From contig NZ_AQQU01000002.1 in the NCBI RefSeq assembly GCF_002210105.1, positions 62,001 to 126,000 on the forward strand: a DNA stretch of 64,000 nt. Reading direction: 5' to 3'. Positions within the stretch are counted from its first letter, which is position 1. Each line of letters opens with the position of its first letter. Positions 37,950-46,887 of the stretch are shown piece after piece. The notes beneath the pieces were generated by a model, which saw only the letters and a program-made list of their open reading frames with translations, was not told where the DNA came from and ran no database searches. Made by a program: the position numbers and the translations under genes. Source of the DNA: Oceanicola sp. 22II-s10i. Its GTDB lineage: Bacteria > Pseudomonadota > Alphaproteobacteria > Rhodobacterales > Rhodobacteraceae.

Positions 37950-38588
37950 TTACAGGCCGCGGTCGGAAGGCCGACCGGGCATCAGGTCATAGGGGTGTTT
38001 CCATCCGGGCAGGCTCTCGATGTTCGAAAGCCACCGGTCGATATTAACCCACTCCTTGCGGTCGAAGCCGAAGGGCTCGGGGTAGAAGAGGTAGCCGCAG
38101 TTCGAGAAATCGGCGTTGGTCGGGCCGTCGCCGACCAGCCAGTCGCGGCCCGCGAGCGCGGTGTCGAGGACACGGAACGCCGCCTTGAGCCGGCCGCCCA
38201 TGAAGCCGATGACCTCCATCGGGCGTTTGTCCTCGGGCAGGAAGTTCATCAGGAACCGCTGGGTGCCGCACTGGCTCGACATCTTGTGGTTGTCGAAGAA
38301 CATCCAGCGCATGACCTCGCGCGTCTCCTCGGGCGTCGCGCCGCCGAACTTGCCGGACTTCTCGGTGATGTAGAGCTGGATGACGCCGGACTGGGACAGG
38401 ACGACATCGCCGTCCTCCATCACCGGCGCTTCGCCCATCACGTTGCGGCCGAGGTAGTCCTCGGTCTTGGTGCCGCCGTTGAAGAAGTCGACCTTCACCG
38501 GCTCCCAGTCGAGGCCGGACAGTTCGAGGGGCAGGGCGGCCTTGTAGGCATTGCCGCTTTCGCCGAAGCAGTGGAGCTTGATCGTCAT
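37950..38588 (-). CDS. Glutathione S-transferase family protein
   Basis: A 212-residue protein with a thioredoxin-like N-domain (IKLHCFGESGNAYKAALPLE, VMEDGDVVLSQSGVIQLYI, where the cis-Pro region and the SQS motif bind glutathione) and an all-helical C-domain (WLVGDGPTNADFSNCGYLF). GGAGG lies 6 nt before the ATG at 38588, which rules out an upstream ATG. It is embedded in the beta-oxidation operon, where it might detoxify reactive enoyl intermediates; this is inference. Confidence 0.9.
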   Translation of the reverse strand: MTIKLHCFGESGNAYKAALPLELSGLDWEPVKVDFFNGGTKTEDYLGRNVMGEAPVMEDGDVVLSQSGVIQLYITEKSGKFGGATPEETREVMRWMFFDNHKMSSQCGTQRFLMNFLPEDKRPMEVIGFMGGRLKAAFRVLDTALAGRDWLVGDGPTNADFSNCGYLFYPEPFGFDRKEWVNIDRWLSNIESLPGWKHPYDLMPGRPSDRGL

Positions 38589-38643
38589 GGGGTCCTCCCG
38601 GTGTTGACGGCGGACCGGGGGTTTCACACCCCCGGACCCCCGT

Positions 38644-38838
38644 GGAGTTTATCTGGCCAGATGAAGATGGATCGTTAAGCCCTCATCAACCACCTTTGTG
38701 TGAAAGTCGATCTGCGTCGCAGACTGGAGAGTTGAGCGGCGTGCCAGGTGAAGCCCGGCGCCGTCCGTGCCCGATTGCAACCGGGCCTGACGGTGCGGGG
38801 TGGATCTGATCCGATCTTCATCTGGCCGGATAAACTCC
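38644..38838. repeat. 195-bp element bounded by ~31-bp inverted repeats
   Basis: Left arm 38644-38673 and right arm 38808-38838 are inverted copies differing by one substitution and one inserted base; the core is GTTTATC(T/C)GGCCAGATGA. ATCTGGCCAGAT is itself a 12-bp palindrome. The interior has no recognised gene and no target-site duplication is obvious. It lies between the small RHH-like gene and the GST gene, 55 bp before the GST ATG. It may be a MITE-like element or two copies of an operator in opposite orientation. Confidence 0.65.
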
Positions 38839-38902
38839 CGCCGGAGGCGTTGGTCCGGTCCAGCCGCCGCGACTCCGGGGCTTTGAGGCGCCGACACATT
38901 CA

Positions 38903-39115
38903 TCACCGCTTCCGATCCGCGAGTTCGGCCTGGAACAGGCGCAGACGGTGGGGCAGGTTGTCCTCGTGCGTGACGCTGTCGAAGTTCTCGAACAGGAAGG
39001 ACAGCGCCTCGCCCTCGTCGAGGCCCGCTTCGTCGGCGAAGCGTTTCAGGCGCCGGTAGCCGTCCTCGGTCATCGCGGCCGGGAAACGGCGGGTCAGGCG
39101 GAAGCGTTTGGGCAT
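38903..39115 (-). CDS. Small ribbon-helix-helix-like protein of the fad operon
   Basis: A 70-residue protein: MPKRFRLTRRFPAAMTEDGY, RRLKRFADEAGLDEGEALSF, LFENFDSVTH and a basic tail. A short strand followed by two helices with the D/E-GEALSF pattern looks like a ribbon-helix-helix fold, so DNA binding is possible. GGAGGA precedes the ATG at 39115. It sits between acyl-CoA dehydrogenase and GST genes, which suggests an operon-linked regulator. No experimentally studied homolog is known to me. Confidence 0.72.
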   Translation of the reverse strand: MPKRFRLTRRFPAAMTEDGYRRLKRFADEAGLDEGEALSFLFENFDSVTHEDNLPHRLRLFQAELADRKR

Positions 39116-39240
39116 CCTCTTTCTCCTCCTTCTCCGGGTCGCCGCCCGGCGCACATCCCCATGCGCCGGGCGGCTGTCCGTGAGTGGCGCCGCGGACGGC
39201 ACCCCCTGTGGTCGTGTCAGGGCGCGGGTTGGTCCCCGGC

Positions 39241-41019
39241 TCAGAAGTTGGCCGCGTCGAGCGCCATGACCGTGTCCGCGCCGGAGGTGATCCGGGCGAG
39301 GTGCATGGAGGTCGCGGGCAGGCGGCGGGCCATGTAGTAGCGGCCCGTCGCGATCTTGGACTGGTAGAACTCGGCATCGCCCGTGCCCTCGGCCAGCTTG
39401 GCCTTGGCGGCGATTGCCATCTTCGACCACATCAGGCCGAGGCAGACATGCCCGAAGAGGTGCATGAAGTCATAGGACCCGGCCAGCGCGTGGTTGGGGT
39501 TCTTCATCCCGTTCTGCATGAAGAACATCGCGGCGTCCTGCAGGTGCTTGGAGGCGGTCTTGAGCGGCTCGATGAAACCGGTCGCGATCTCCTCGTCGCC
39601 GCCGTTCTCCTTGCAGAACGACTTGACCATCTCGAAGAAGGCCATCGCGGGCTTGCCGCCGTCGGCGGCCAGCTTGCGGCCCACGAGGTCGAGCGCCTGA
39701 ACGCCGTTCGCGCCTTCGTAGATCATCGCGATCCGCGCATCCCGCGCGAACTGCGACATGCCGTGTTCCTCGATGTAGCCGTGGCCGCCATAGACCTGCT
39801 GGGCCAGCACGGTCATGTCGAACCCTTCGTCGGTGAGGAAGCCCTTGAGCACGGGCGTCAGGAGCGAGATCATGCCCTCGGCCGCGTGGTCGTCCTTGCG
39901 CACCGCCTCGTCGATCATCGTCGCGCCCCAGAGGGTGAACGCGCGGCCGCCCTCGGCAAAGCTCTTCTGGTCCATCAGCGAACGGCGGATGTCCGGGTGC
40001 ACGATCAGCGGATCGGCGGGGCCGTCCGGGTTCTCGGCGCCGGTGATGGCGCGGCCCTGCAGGCGGTCCTTGGCGTAATCCACCGCGTTCTGGTAGGCGG
40101 CTTCGGCCACGGCGAGGCCCTGCATGCCGACGCCGAGACGCGCTTCGTTCATCATGGTGAACATGGCGCGCATGCCCTTGTGTTCCTCACCCAGCAGGTA
40201 GCCCTCGGCGCCGTCGTAGTTCATGACGCAGGTGGCGTTGCCGTGGATGCCCATCTTCTCTTCGATGTTGCCGACGGCGACGCCGTTGCGGGCGCCGATG
40301 TTGCCGTCGTCATCCACGAGGAACTTGGGCACGATGAAGAGCGACACGCCCTTGATGCCCTCGGGGCCGCCGGGGATCTTGGCCAGCACGAGGTGAACGA
40401 TGTTCTCGGACATGTCGTGTTCGCCGGCCGAGATGAAGATCTTCTGCCCGGTGATCTTGTAGGTGCCGTCGCCCTGCGGTTCGGCCTTGGTGCGCATCAG
40501 GCCCAGGTCCGTGCCGCAGTGCGGTTCGGTCAGGTTCATCGTGCCGGTCCAGTCGCAGCTGACCATCTTGGGCAGCCACTTGGCCTTCTGCGCGTCGGTG
40601 CCGTGCGCGTGGATCGCGGAATAGGCGCCGTGCGTCAGGCCCTGGTACATGGTGAAGGCCATGTTGGCGCCGGTGAACATCTCGCCGACGGCAGTGGCGA
40701 GGACATAGGGCATGCCCTGGCCGCCGTATTCGGGATCGCAGTCGAGCCCCGTCCAGCCGCCTTCGCGCACCTGGTCGAAGGCCGCCTTGAACCCGTCGGG
40801 CGTGTAGACGACGCCGTTTTCCAGCCGGCAGCCCTGCTGGTCGCCGACGGGGTTGAGAGGCGCCAGCACCTCGGACGCGATCTTGCCGGATTCCTCGAGG
40901 ATCGCGACGGTGAAGCCGTCGTCCAGGTCGGAATAGCCCGGAATGTCACGTGTCGAGACCTTGAGGACATCGTGCAGGAGGAATTGCATGTCCTTGACGG
41001 GTGCGGTGTAGCTCGGCAT
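39241..41019 (-). CDS. Acyl-CoA dehydrogenase (long form, DmdC/FadE-like)
   Basis: A 592-residue flavoprotein longer than the usual 380, with the extra N-terminal ([15 protein letters not shown]) and C-terminal (residues ~470-592) extensions of the DmdC/ACAD family. Core motifs: [60 protein letters not shown] and the catalytic Glu region [19 protein letters not shown]. It makes the 2,3-enoyl-CoA with FAD. Fatty-acid or methylmercaptopropionyl-CoA substrates cannot be told apart here; the adjoining fadI-fadJ favour fatty acids. Confidence 0.92.
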   Translation of the reverse strand: MPSYTAPVKDMQFLLHDVLKVSTRDIPGYSDLDDGFTVAILEESGKIASEVLAPLNPVGDQQGCRLENGVVYTPDGFKAAFDQVREGGWTGLDCDPEYGGQGMPYVLATAVGEMFTGANMAFTMYQGLTHGAYSAIHAHGTDAQKAKWLPKMVSCDWTGTMNLTEPHCGTDLGLMRTKAEPQGDGTYKITGQKIFISAGEHDMSENIVHLVLAKIPGGPEGIKGVSLFIVPKFLVDDDGNIGARNGVAVGNIEEKMGIHGNATCVMNYDGAEGYLLGEEHKGMRAMFTMMNEARLGVGMQGLAVAEAAYQNAVDYAKDRLQGRAITGAENPDGPADPLIVHPDIRRSLMDQKSFAEGGRAFTLWGATMIDEAVRKDDHAAEGMISLLTPVLKGFLTDEGFDMTVLAQQVYGGHGYIEEHGMSQFARDARIAMIYEGANGVQALDLVGRKLAADGGKPAMAFFEMVKSFCKENGGDEEIATGFIEPLKTASKHLQDAAMFFMQNGMKNPNHALAGSYDFMHLFGHVCLGLMWSKMAIAAKAKLAEGTGDAEFYQSKIATGRYYMARRLPATSMHLARITSGADTVMALDAANF

Positions 41020-41053
41020 CTCTCTCTCCCAATGCGTCGTTACTGCGGCGTGA

Positions 41054-41455
41054 TTATTCGGCCGCCTTCATGTCGTCGTTCAGCGAGGCGATCATCTGGT
41101 GGCCCCACTGCATCTGCTGTTCCAGCTCCGCGATCGCCTCATCCAGCTCCGCGCGCTGTTTCTTCATGTCGTCGAGCCGCGCCTGCGCGATCTCGTAGGT
41201 CTTTTCGATCTGCGTCTTCTGCTGGTCCCCGATGTAGTAGAGGTCGAGCAGCTGGCGGATTTCCTCGAGGCTGAACCCGAACCGCTTGCCGCGCAGGATC
41301 AGCTTCAGCCGTGCACGGTCGCGACGGGTGAAGAGGCGTTTCTGGCCGATGCGGATCGGAAAGAGCAGCTCCTTGGCTTCGTAGAACCGCAGGGTGCGCG
41401 GGGTCACCTCGAAGGCGTCGCACATCTCGCGGATCGTCAGTGTGTCTTCGGTCAT
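41054..41455 (-). CDS. MerR-family regulator next to acyl-CoA dehydrogenase
   Basis: A 133-residue regulator: winged helix [60 protein letters not shown], then a coiled-coil dimerisation helix (about 85-130). No metal-binding cysteine loop, so an acyl-CoA or organic effector as in LiuR-like MerR proteins is likelier. It precedes the dehydrogenase by 34 bp and probably leads the operon. ACGT-containing boxes lie upstream. Confidence 0.9.
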   Translation of the reverse strand: MTEDTLTIREMCDAFEVTPRTLRFYEAKELLFPIRIGQKRLFTRRDRARLKLILRGKRFGFSLEEIRQLLDLYYIGDQQKTQIEKTYEIAQARLDDMKKQRAELDEAIAELEQQMQWGHQMIASLNDDMKAAE

Positions 41456-41545
41456 GTCATCTGTCCGTATTTTTCTGACCACTCGGTCAAAGATTGGCTT
41501 TGTGACCGGGGAGATGATACAGACGCTTTCTCGATACAACGATAA

Positions 41546-41620
41546 TTGACGTTTACGTAATGGCTACGCTGCGTCACTTCCAGGGTGACGTAACTTCCTT
41601 CAAGTTTCCCGTACGTAACG
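41546..41620. promoter_or_regulatory. Cluster of ACGT boxes upstream of the MerR-fad operon
   Basis: TTGACGTTTACGTAA (41546-41560) contains the inverted repeat ACGT-TT-ACGT. CGTCAC and GTGACG (41572-41590) form a second inverted repeat, and a third ACGTAAC lies at 41613-41619. The spacing in a 259-bp intergenic region before the MerR gene suggests MerR operators. I recall LiuR-type sites with similar ACGT halves, unverified. Confidence 0.5.
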
Positions 41621-41714
41621 CGAAATATCCTTACCCGGGGTCATCGGGTTTCGGGCGCCGAATATCCCCATAAATGGGGCGCATATGACGCCCGGCAAGG
41701 CGATGATCTGCGCG

Positions 41715-42095
41715 TCAGATCGTGGGCACGCCGAGGTCGCGGGCCGTGTTGTTGCGCAGGCCCTTCAGCTCTTCGATCGCCTCGTCCAGCTGGGCGCGCT
41801 GATCGTTCAGCTCGGCCAGCTGGCGGTCGGCGTGGCCGATCCATTCCAGCAGCTGCGCCCTGCTGCCCTCGTTGTCGTAGACCTGCAGCCACTGGCGGAT
41901 GTCTTCCAGCGGGAAGCCGAACTTGCGGCCGCGCAGAATCAGTTTCATCCGCGCGATGTCGCGCTTGCCGTAATAGCGCGCGCGGCCGACCCGCTCGGGC
42001 TGGAGCAATTCGATATATTCATAATAACGAAGCGTTCGCGGGGTCACGTCGAACCGCGCGCACATATCCTTGAAGCTCACGCGCTCGTCGCTCAT
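41715..42095 (-). CDS. MerR-family regulator, paralogue of its neighbour
   Basis: A 126-residue regulator: VSFKDMCARFDVTPRTLRYY, RARYYGKRDIARMKLILRGR, KFGFPLEDIRQWLQVYDNEG and a C-terminal coiled coil (RQLAELNDQRAQLDEAIEEL). It closely parallels the 41054-41455 protein in length and DNA-binding helix, which points to tandem duplication. No cysteine metal site. It is divergent from the thioesterase operon across 138 bp and could control both sides. Confidence 0.9.
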   Translation of the reverse strand: MSDERVSFKDMCARFDVTPRTLRYYEYIELLQPERVGRARYYGKRDIARMKLILRGRKFGFPLEDIRQWLQVYDNEGSRAQLLEWIGHADRQLAELNDQRAQLDEAIEELKGLRNNTARDLGVPTI

Positions 42096-42233
42096 GGCTG
42101 CCCTCCCGCAAGGTGCCGCAAGGTTAGGCATTTCAATCGGGGCGGGCAAGTTCCCTGCCTTGCCCTCGTCGCGAAATGCGGATGTTATGCGGCGGAACGA
42201 CGGGGCCCGCACCACGGGCGCAGACAGGCCGAC

Positions 42234-42656
42234 ATGGACGAAGCAAAGAAACAGGCGATCGCGCAGATGTTCATCACGGCGCTGCCCCATGCGGTGGCGC
42301 TCGGGATCGGGCTGGACGACATCGGGCCGGGCGAGGCCGTCATGTCGATGCCGTGGCGCGAGGATCTGGTGGGCGATCCCGAGACAGGCGTGATTCACGG
42401 CGGCGCGGTCTATGCGCTGATCGACACCTGTTCCGGCGCCGCGGTGATGAGCCATCCCGAAGCCGGGCGGACGGCGACCATCGACCTGCGCATCGAATAC
42501 ATGCGGCCCGCGACACCGGGGCAGGCGATCACCGCCCGCGCCACCTGCCATCATGTCACCCGCACGGTGGCTTTCGTGCAGGCCGTGGCGACGGACGGGG
42601 ATGACGACCGGCCGGTCGCCCGCGCCTCGGGCGCGTTCACGGTGGAGCGGGGCTGA
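42234..42656 (+). CDS. Hotdog-fold thioesterase (PaaI-like)
   Basis: A 140-residue protein with the hotdog pattern: VALGIGLDDIGPGEAVMSMP, GVIHGGAVYALIDTCSGAAV (HGG with the catalytic-site Asp), TIDLRIEYMRPATPGQAITA. Such enzymes hydrolyse acyl- or phenylacyl-CoA. The ATG at 42234 has only a weak AGG upstream. Its stop overlaps the next gene (TGATG), so two hotdog proteins are made together and could form heteromers. Confidence 0.88.
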   Translation: MDEAKKQAIAQMFITALPHAVALGIGLDDIGPGEAVMSMPWREDLVGDPETGVIHGGAVYALIDTCSGAAVMSHPEAGRTATIDLRIEYMRPATPGQAITARATCHHVTRTVAFVQAVATDGDDDRPVARASGAFTVERG

Positions 42657-43174
42657 TGGCGCGTCCGAAACCGGAACCGGTCCAGGTGGTCAAGGAACGG
42701 CGCGACGCGGCTCTGGCGGCCCTTGTCGCGCGGGTGCCCTATATCCGCTTTCTGGGGATCAGCTTTGAACGGCGGGGGGACGAACTGACCGCCGTCATGC
42801 CCTATCGCGAGATGCTGATCGGCAATCCGCACCTGCCGGCCCTGCACGGCGGGGCGACGGGGGCGTTCCTTGAGGTGACGGCGCAGATCGGCCTGGCCTG
42901 GTCCTCGCTCTGGGACCGGATCGAAAGCGGCGAGGTCGACGCGATGGCGCTGGCGGATGGCCGGGACCTGCCGCGCCTGCCGCGCACGGTGGATTTTACC
43001 GTCGACTACCTGCGCTCGGGCCTGCCGCGCGACGCCTATGCGCGGGCCGAGGTGACGCGCTCGGGCCGCCGTTATGCCAGCGTGCTGGTCGAGGCATGGC
43101 AGGACAACCGCGGCCGGCCCTTCGCCCATGCCATGGGCCATTTCGTGATGCCGCAGAGCGGAGACGCCGGATGA
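42656..43174 (+). CDS. Second hotdog-fold thioesterase
   Basis: A 172-residue hotdog protein: VPYIRFLGISFERRGDELTA, LPALHGGATGAFLEVTAQIG, TVDFTVDYLRSGLPRDAYAR and ASVLVEAWQDNRGRPFAHAM. The HGG-like motif (ALHGGAT) is kept; residues vary from the first protein, so it is an ancient paralogue rather than a recent copy. It overlaps both neighbours by 1-4 bp. Substrate unknown. Confidence 0.86.
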   Translation: MARPKPEPVQVVKERRDAALAALVARVPYIRFLGISFERRGDELTAVMPYREMLIGNPHLPALHGGATGAFLEVTAQIGLAWSSLWDRIESGEVDAMALADGRDLPRLPRTVDFTVDYLRSGLPRDAYARAEVTRSGRRYASVLVEAWQDNRGRPFAHAMGHFVMPQSGDAG

Positions 43175-44535
43175 GCCTCGCCTCCGGCGCCGAGGCGCCC
43201 GCAGACGCACCCGTCGCAGCACCGGTGCTGACCAACCGCCGCGTGCTGAAGATCGCCTTTCCGATCGTTCTGTCGAATGCGACCGTGCCGATCCTCGGCG
43301 CTGTCGACACCGGCGTCGTCGGCCAGCTCGGCGCGGCCGAACCGATCGGTGCGGTCGGCATCGGCGCGGTGACGATCACCTCGATCTACTGGGCCTTCGG
43401 GTTCCTGCGGATGGGGACCACCGGCCTTGTCAGCCAGGCCCACGGGGCAGGGGACCGGGGCGAGGTCGCGGCGCTGCTGACACGCGGCCTGATGATCGCG
43501 ATGGCGGGCGGGCTGCTGCTGATCCTGTTGCAGGTGCCGCTGATTGCCGGGGCGCTGTGGATGTCCCCGGCCTCGGCCGATGTGGAGGCCATGGCACGCG
43601 ATTACCTGACCATCCGCATCTTCTCGGCCCCTTTCGCGATCTCGGTCTATGTGCTGACCGGCTGGCTGATCGCGCAGGAACGCACCGGCGGGATGCTGGC
43701 GATACAGGTCGTGATGAACGGGGCCAATATCATCCTCGACCTGTGGTTCGTCCTCGGTCTCGGCTGGGGCGTCGGCGGGGTGGCCTTCGCCACGCTGCTG
43801 TCCGAGATGCTGGGTGCCGCGCTTGGCCTGTGGCTGTGCCGGGCGGCGTTCCGCGTGCCCGCATGGCGCGACTGGCCGCGCGTCTTCGACCGGGCGCGGC
43901 TGAAGCACATGGCGGTGGTGAACACCGACATCATGATCCGCTCGATGCTGCTGCTCGCGATCTTCACCTCGTTCATGTATTTCGGCGCGCGGTTCGGAGA
44001 CGTGAACCTGGCCGCGAACCAGGTGCTGCTGCAGTTCCTGCACATCACCGCCTATGCACTCGACGGTTTCGCCTATGCGGCCGAGACGCTGGTCGGGCAG
44101 GCGCATGGCGCCAAGGCGCGGGCGACGCTGCGCCGGGCCGCGATCCTGACCTCGGCCTGGGGCGCGGTGTCGTGTCTGGCGATGGCGCTGGCCTTCGCGC
44201 TGGCGGGCGGGGCGATCATCGACCTGATGACCACCGCCCCCGGCGTGCGCGAGGCGGCGCGCGATTTCCTGCCGTGGATGGTCCTGGCCCCGCTCACCGG
44301 CTGGCTGGCTTGGATGATGGACGGCATTTTCGTCGGCGCGACCCGGTCGCGGGACATGCGCAACATGATGATCGTCTCGGCCCCGGTCTATTTCGCCGCC
44401 GCCTACGCGCTGATGCCGCTTTGGGGCAATCACGGGCTGTGGCTGGCGTTCCACATCTCCTTCCTGATGCGCGGCGTCACGCTTCTGGCCCGCTATCCCG
44501 CGCTGGAAGCGTCGGCCGCGCGGCCCGCGACATGA
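43171..44535 (+). CDS. MATE-family (DinF-like) multidrug/cation exporter
   Basis: A 454-residue inner-membrane transporter with about twelve helices in two related halves: ILGAVDTGVVGQLGAAEPIG, ITSIYWAFGFLRMGTTGLVS, LDGFAYAAETLVGQAHGAKA and FLPWMVLAPLTGWLAWMMDG. The DinF-branch motif MGTTGLVSQAHGAGD is present. It exports organic cations or lipids using Na+ or H+. ATGA overlaps tie it to the thioesterases before and the LpxR-like gene after. Confidence 0.93.
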   Translation: MSLASGAEAPADAPVAAPVLTNRRVLKIAFPIVLSNATVPILGAVDTGVVGQLGAAEPIGAVGIGAVTITSIYWAFGFLRMGTTGLVSQAHGAGDRGEVAALLTRGLMIAMAGGLLLILLQVPLIAGALWMSPASADVEAMARDYLTIRIFSAPFAISVYVLTGWLIAQERTGGMLAIQVVMNGANIILDLWFVLGLGWGVGGVAFATLLSEMLGAALGLWLCRAAFRVPAWRDWPRVFDRARLKHMAVVNTDIMIRSMLLLAIFTSFMYFGARFGDVNLAANQVLLQFLHITAYALDGFAYAAETLVGQAHGAKARATLRRAAILTSAWGAVSCLAMALAFALAGGAIIDLMTTAPGVREAARDFLPWMVLAPLTGWLAWMMDGIFVGATRSRDMRNMMIVSAPVYFAAAYALMPLWGNHGLWLAFHISFLMRGVTLLARYPALEASAARPAT

Positions 44536-45443
44536 GGCGGCTGGCGCACCGGATCACGCTTGGCCTCGGCCTCGCCATGGCCGCGCTGCCGGTCGGGGCG
44601 CAGGAATTCCGCTATCTCGGCCTTGGCCGCATCATGATCAACGACGCCTTCGCGGGGACCTACGACCGGTGGCAGACCGGCTCGGCCGCGGTCAGCCTGA
44701 CGTTTGGCCCCGAGTGGACCGGCACATTGCCCACGATGCCGGGGCAGGTGATCGAACTGCGGTTCCTCGCGCAGGTCATTGCGCCCGACAACCTGCGGCG
44801 GCCGCATCCGCTGGACCGGCCCTATGCCAATGCGGTGTCCTTCGGGCTGCACACGCACTTCGACTTGCAAGGTATTGAAATCGCGGCCGGCGGTGATCTG
44901 GTGATCACCGGCGACCAGACCGGCCTGCACCGGTTCCAGAGCGAGCTGCATGACGTGATCGGCGTGCCGGGGCCAGCGCCTGCAACCCGCGCGGCGGGGA
45001 TCGGCAACGGCCTGCATCCGACGGCAGTGATCGAGGCCGGGCACAGCTTCGATTTCGGCGAGGCGCGGATCCGGCCCTTCGTCGAGGGGCGCTACGGGGT
45101 CGAGACACTGATCCGCGCCGGGTTCGACCTGACACTTGGCACGTTCGGGACCGGTACGCTGATGGTCCGCGACCCTGTCTCCGGCCACCGCTACCGCGCC
45201 GCGGGGCAGGCCGCGCCGGGGCTGAGCCTGATCTTCGGCGGCGACATCGCCCACGTGGCCGACAGCGTCTTCCTGCCCGGACCGCGCTACGGGACCGAGG
45301 ACCGGATGCGCCTGCGGGTCGGCTTCAACTGGCAGGGCCGGCGTGCGGCCGTTTACTATGGCCTGTCCTGGCTGACGCCCGAATTCAGCTCCCAGCCCGA
45401 GGGGCAGGTCGTCGGGGCGTTGCGGCTGGATTACGCCTTTTAG
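44532..45443 (+). CDS. LpxR-like outer-membrane protein (DUF2219)
   Basis: A 303-residue protein with a signal peptide (MRRLAHRITLGLGLAMAALP, cleaved after GAQ). The mature part fits the lipid A 3'-O-deacylase LpxR barrel: INDAFAGTYDRWQTGSAAVS, LDRPYANAVSFGLHTHF, SELHDVIGVPGPAPAT (catalytic-His region) and a C-terminal barrel strand ending in Phe (GALRLDYAF). An outer-membrane lipid A deacylase or relative is likely. Its ATG overlaps the MATE stop. Confidence 0.82.
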   Translation: MRRLAHRITLGLGLAMAALPVGAQEFRYLGLGRIMINDAFAGTYDRWQTGSAAVSLTFGPEWTGTLPTMPGQVIELRFLAQVIAPDNLRRPHPLDRPYANAVSFGLHTHFDLQGIEIAAGGDLVITGDQTGLHRFQSELHDVIGVPGPAPATRAAGIGNGLHPTAVIEAGHSFDFGEARIRPFVEGRYGVETLIRAGFDLTLGTFGTGTLMVRDPVSGHRYRAAGQAAPGLSLIFGGDIAHVADSVFLPGPRYGTEDRMRLRVGFNWQGRRAAVYYGLSWLTPEFSSQPEGQVVGALRLDYAF

Positions 45444-45574
45444 CTAAGCCCAAAGAAACATTTGGTTTTTCTAATCTGATCTGTTACCGTTCTGGAAACA
45501 GTCACGGCCGGTCAACGGTCGGGCGATAAAAATAATAAACAAACATAACGAGTTAGTAGGGCAGAGCACAGGCA

Positions 45575-46645
45575 ATGAGAACGGGCTATCGAGGCACGTT
45601 CGTGTTTTCCTGGTCGCAGACGGAAGTGGATGGCCTCCCGGCCTCTCCGATCCAGTCGCTCTCCGTCGGATCCGCGTGGTCCTGGCGGGGCGAGGTCGTG
45701 AGGCTGGACGGTCCTTCCGGGCTGCTGGAACTGGAAATGGCGGACGAACAGGTCGATCTGCGGAAAAGGGCGGTGCGCAGCGTGCGCCGTCTCGTGGGCG
45801 CGGCCATGACGCATACGACGCGGTTGGACGAGGTGGAGGTCGACGACACCCTGCGTGACACCGGTTTTGTCGTGACAAATGGCGCGCGCAGTTATCAGGC
45901 GACGGTGATCGAGACGGGGCAGGGCACACCGCCGCTCCTGATGTTCCTCGACGAACTGCCGCCGCGCGACAGCGAATTGTGGGTGGTGCACGTGATGCTG
46001 ACCCCGCGGCGCGAACCGCGGATCCCGCATGGCAACCAGAACAGCGGCTTCATCTGTTTCACGCCGGGCACCCGGATCCGCACGCCGCATGGCGTGACGC
46101 GGGTCGAGGAGCTGCGCGAAGGCGATTACGTCCTGACCAAGGACAACGGCCCGCAGCCGGTGCTTTGGTCCGGGGCCCGCCGGATGTCGGGCGCGCGGCT
46201 CTATTCGATGCCATGGCTGCGGCCGATCCGGATCCGGACGGGCGCCTTCGGGATCGCGCAGCCGGACGAGGAGTTCCTCGTCTCGCCGGAACACCGGATG
46301 CTGGTGCGCGGCCCCGTGGCGCGGGCGCTGTTCAACACCAGCGAGGTGCTGGTTGCGGCGCGCGACCTGATCCACGGGACATCCATCGTGCAGGACACCA
46401 AGGTGCGCGAGGTCACCTATGTGCACCTGCTGCTGCCCGCACATCAGATAGTCTGGGCGAACGGGGTCGAAACGGAAAGCTTCCATCCGGCCAATGCCTC
46501 GCTGGACACGCTGACCGAGGACGACCGGCGGCGCCTGCTGTCGGGGATGCCGGCCATCGCGACGGATGCCTATGCCTACGGCGGTTTCGCCCGGCGCAAC
46601 CTGACCGCGCCCGAGGCGGCGATCCTGATGCACGAAGCGGCCTGA
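45575..46645 (+). CDS. Hint-domain protein with catalytic cysteine
   Basis: A 356-residue protein. Residues 1-155 form an N-domain of beta-rich character ([40 protein letters not shown]); the Hint domain starts at Cys161 ([20 protein letters not shown]), then [38 protein letters not shown] and [20 protein letters not shown]. The Cys, downstream His and VHLLL strand suggest a Hint fold able to cleave itself. Such proteins are numerous in roseobacters, of unknown function. The upstream 130 bp are AT-rich; a small stem includes the stop. Confidence 0.88.
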   Translation: MRTGYRGTFVFSWSQTEVDGLPASPIQSLSVGSAWSWRGEVVRLDGPSGLLELEMADEQVDLRKRAVRSVRRLVGAAMTHTTRLDEVEVDDTLRDTGFVVTNGARSYQATVIETGQGTPPLLMFLDELPPRDSELWVVHVMLTPRREPRIPHGNQNSGFICFTPGTRIRTPHGVTRVEELREGDYVLTKDNGPQPVLWSGARRMSGARLYSMPWLRPIRIRTGAFGIAQPDEEFLVSPEHRMLVRGPVARALFNTSEVLVAARDLIHGTSIVQDTKVREVTYVHLLLPAHQIVWANGVETESFHPANASLDTLTEDDRRRLLSGMPAIATDAYAYGGFARRNLTAPEAAILMHEAA

Positions 46646-46687
46646 GAGGCCGGAAACGGAATGACGACATTGGCGGGCGCGGGAGTG

Positions 46688-46715
46688 TTGACTTCCGCGC
46701 CCGCACCCGTATAAG
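46688..46715 (+). promoter_or_regulatory. Sigma-70-type promoter of rpsD
   Basis: TTGACT (46688-46693), 16-bp spacer, TATAAG (46710-46715). The predicted start near 46722 leaves a leader of about 166 nt before rpsD, containing a CCGTCC-TTGC-GGACGG hairpin (about 46789-46804). Ribosomal protein S4 leaders are autoregulatory in other bacteria; whether this one is, is open. Confidence 0.7.
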
Positions 46716-46887
46716 CGCGCCTTCATTGGTGTTGGTGGCCCCCGCAAGGGGATGCCTGTCGGCCGCACCCCTCTTCCGTCCTTGCGGACGGTCTCGGACG
46801 GGGAAAGCAAAGGACAACGCCCTTCATATGCCGCGAGGCTGCCCGTCAGGGCGGATGCGCGGCGCCACGACAGAAGGAGATCAGACG

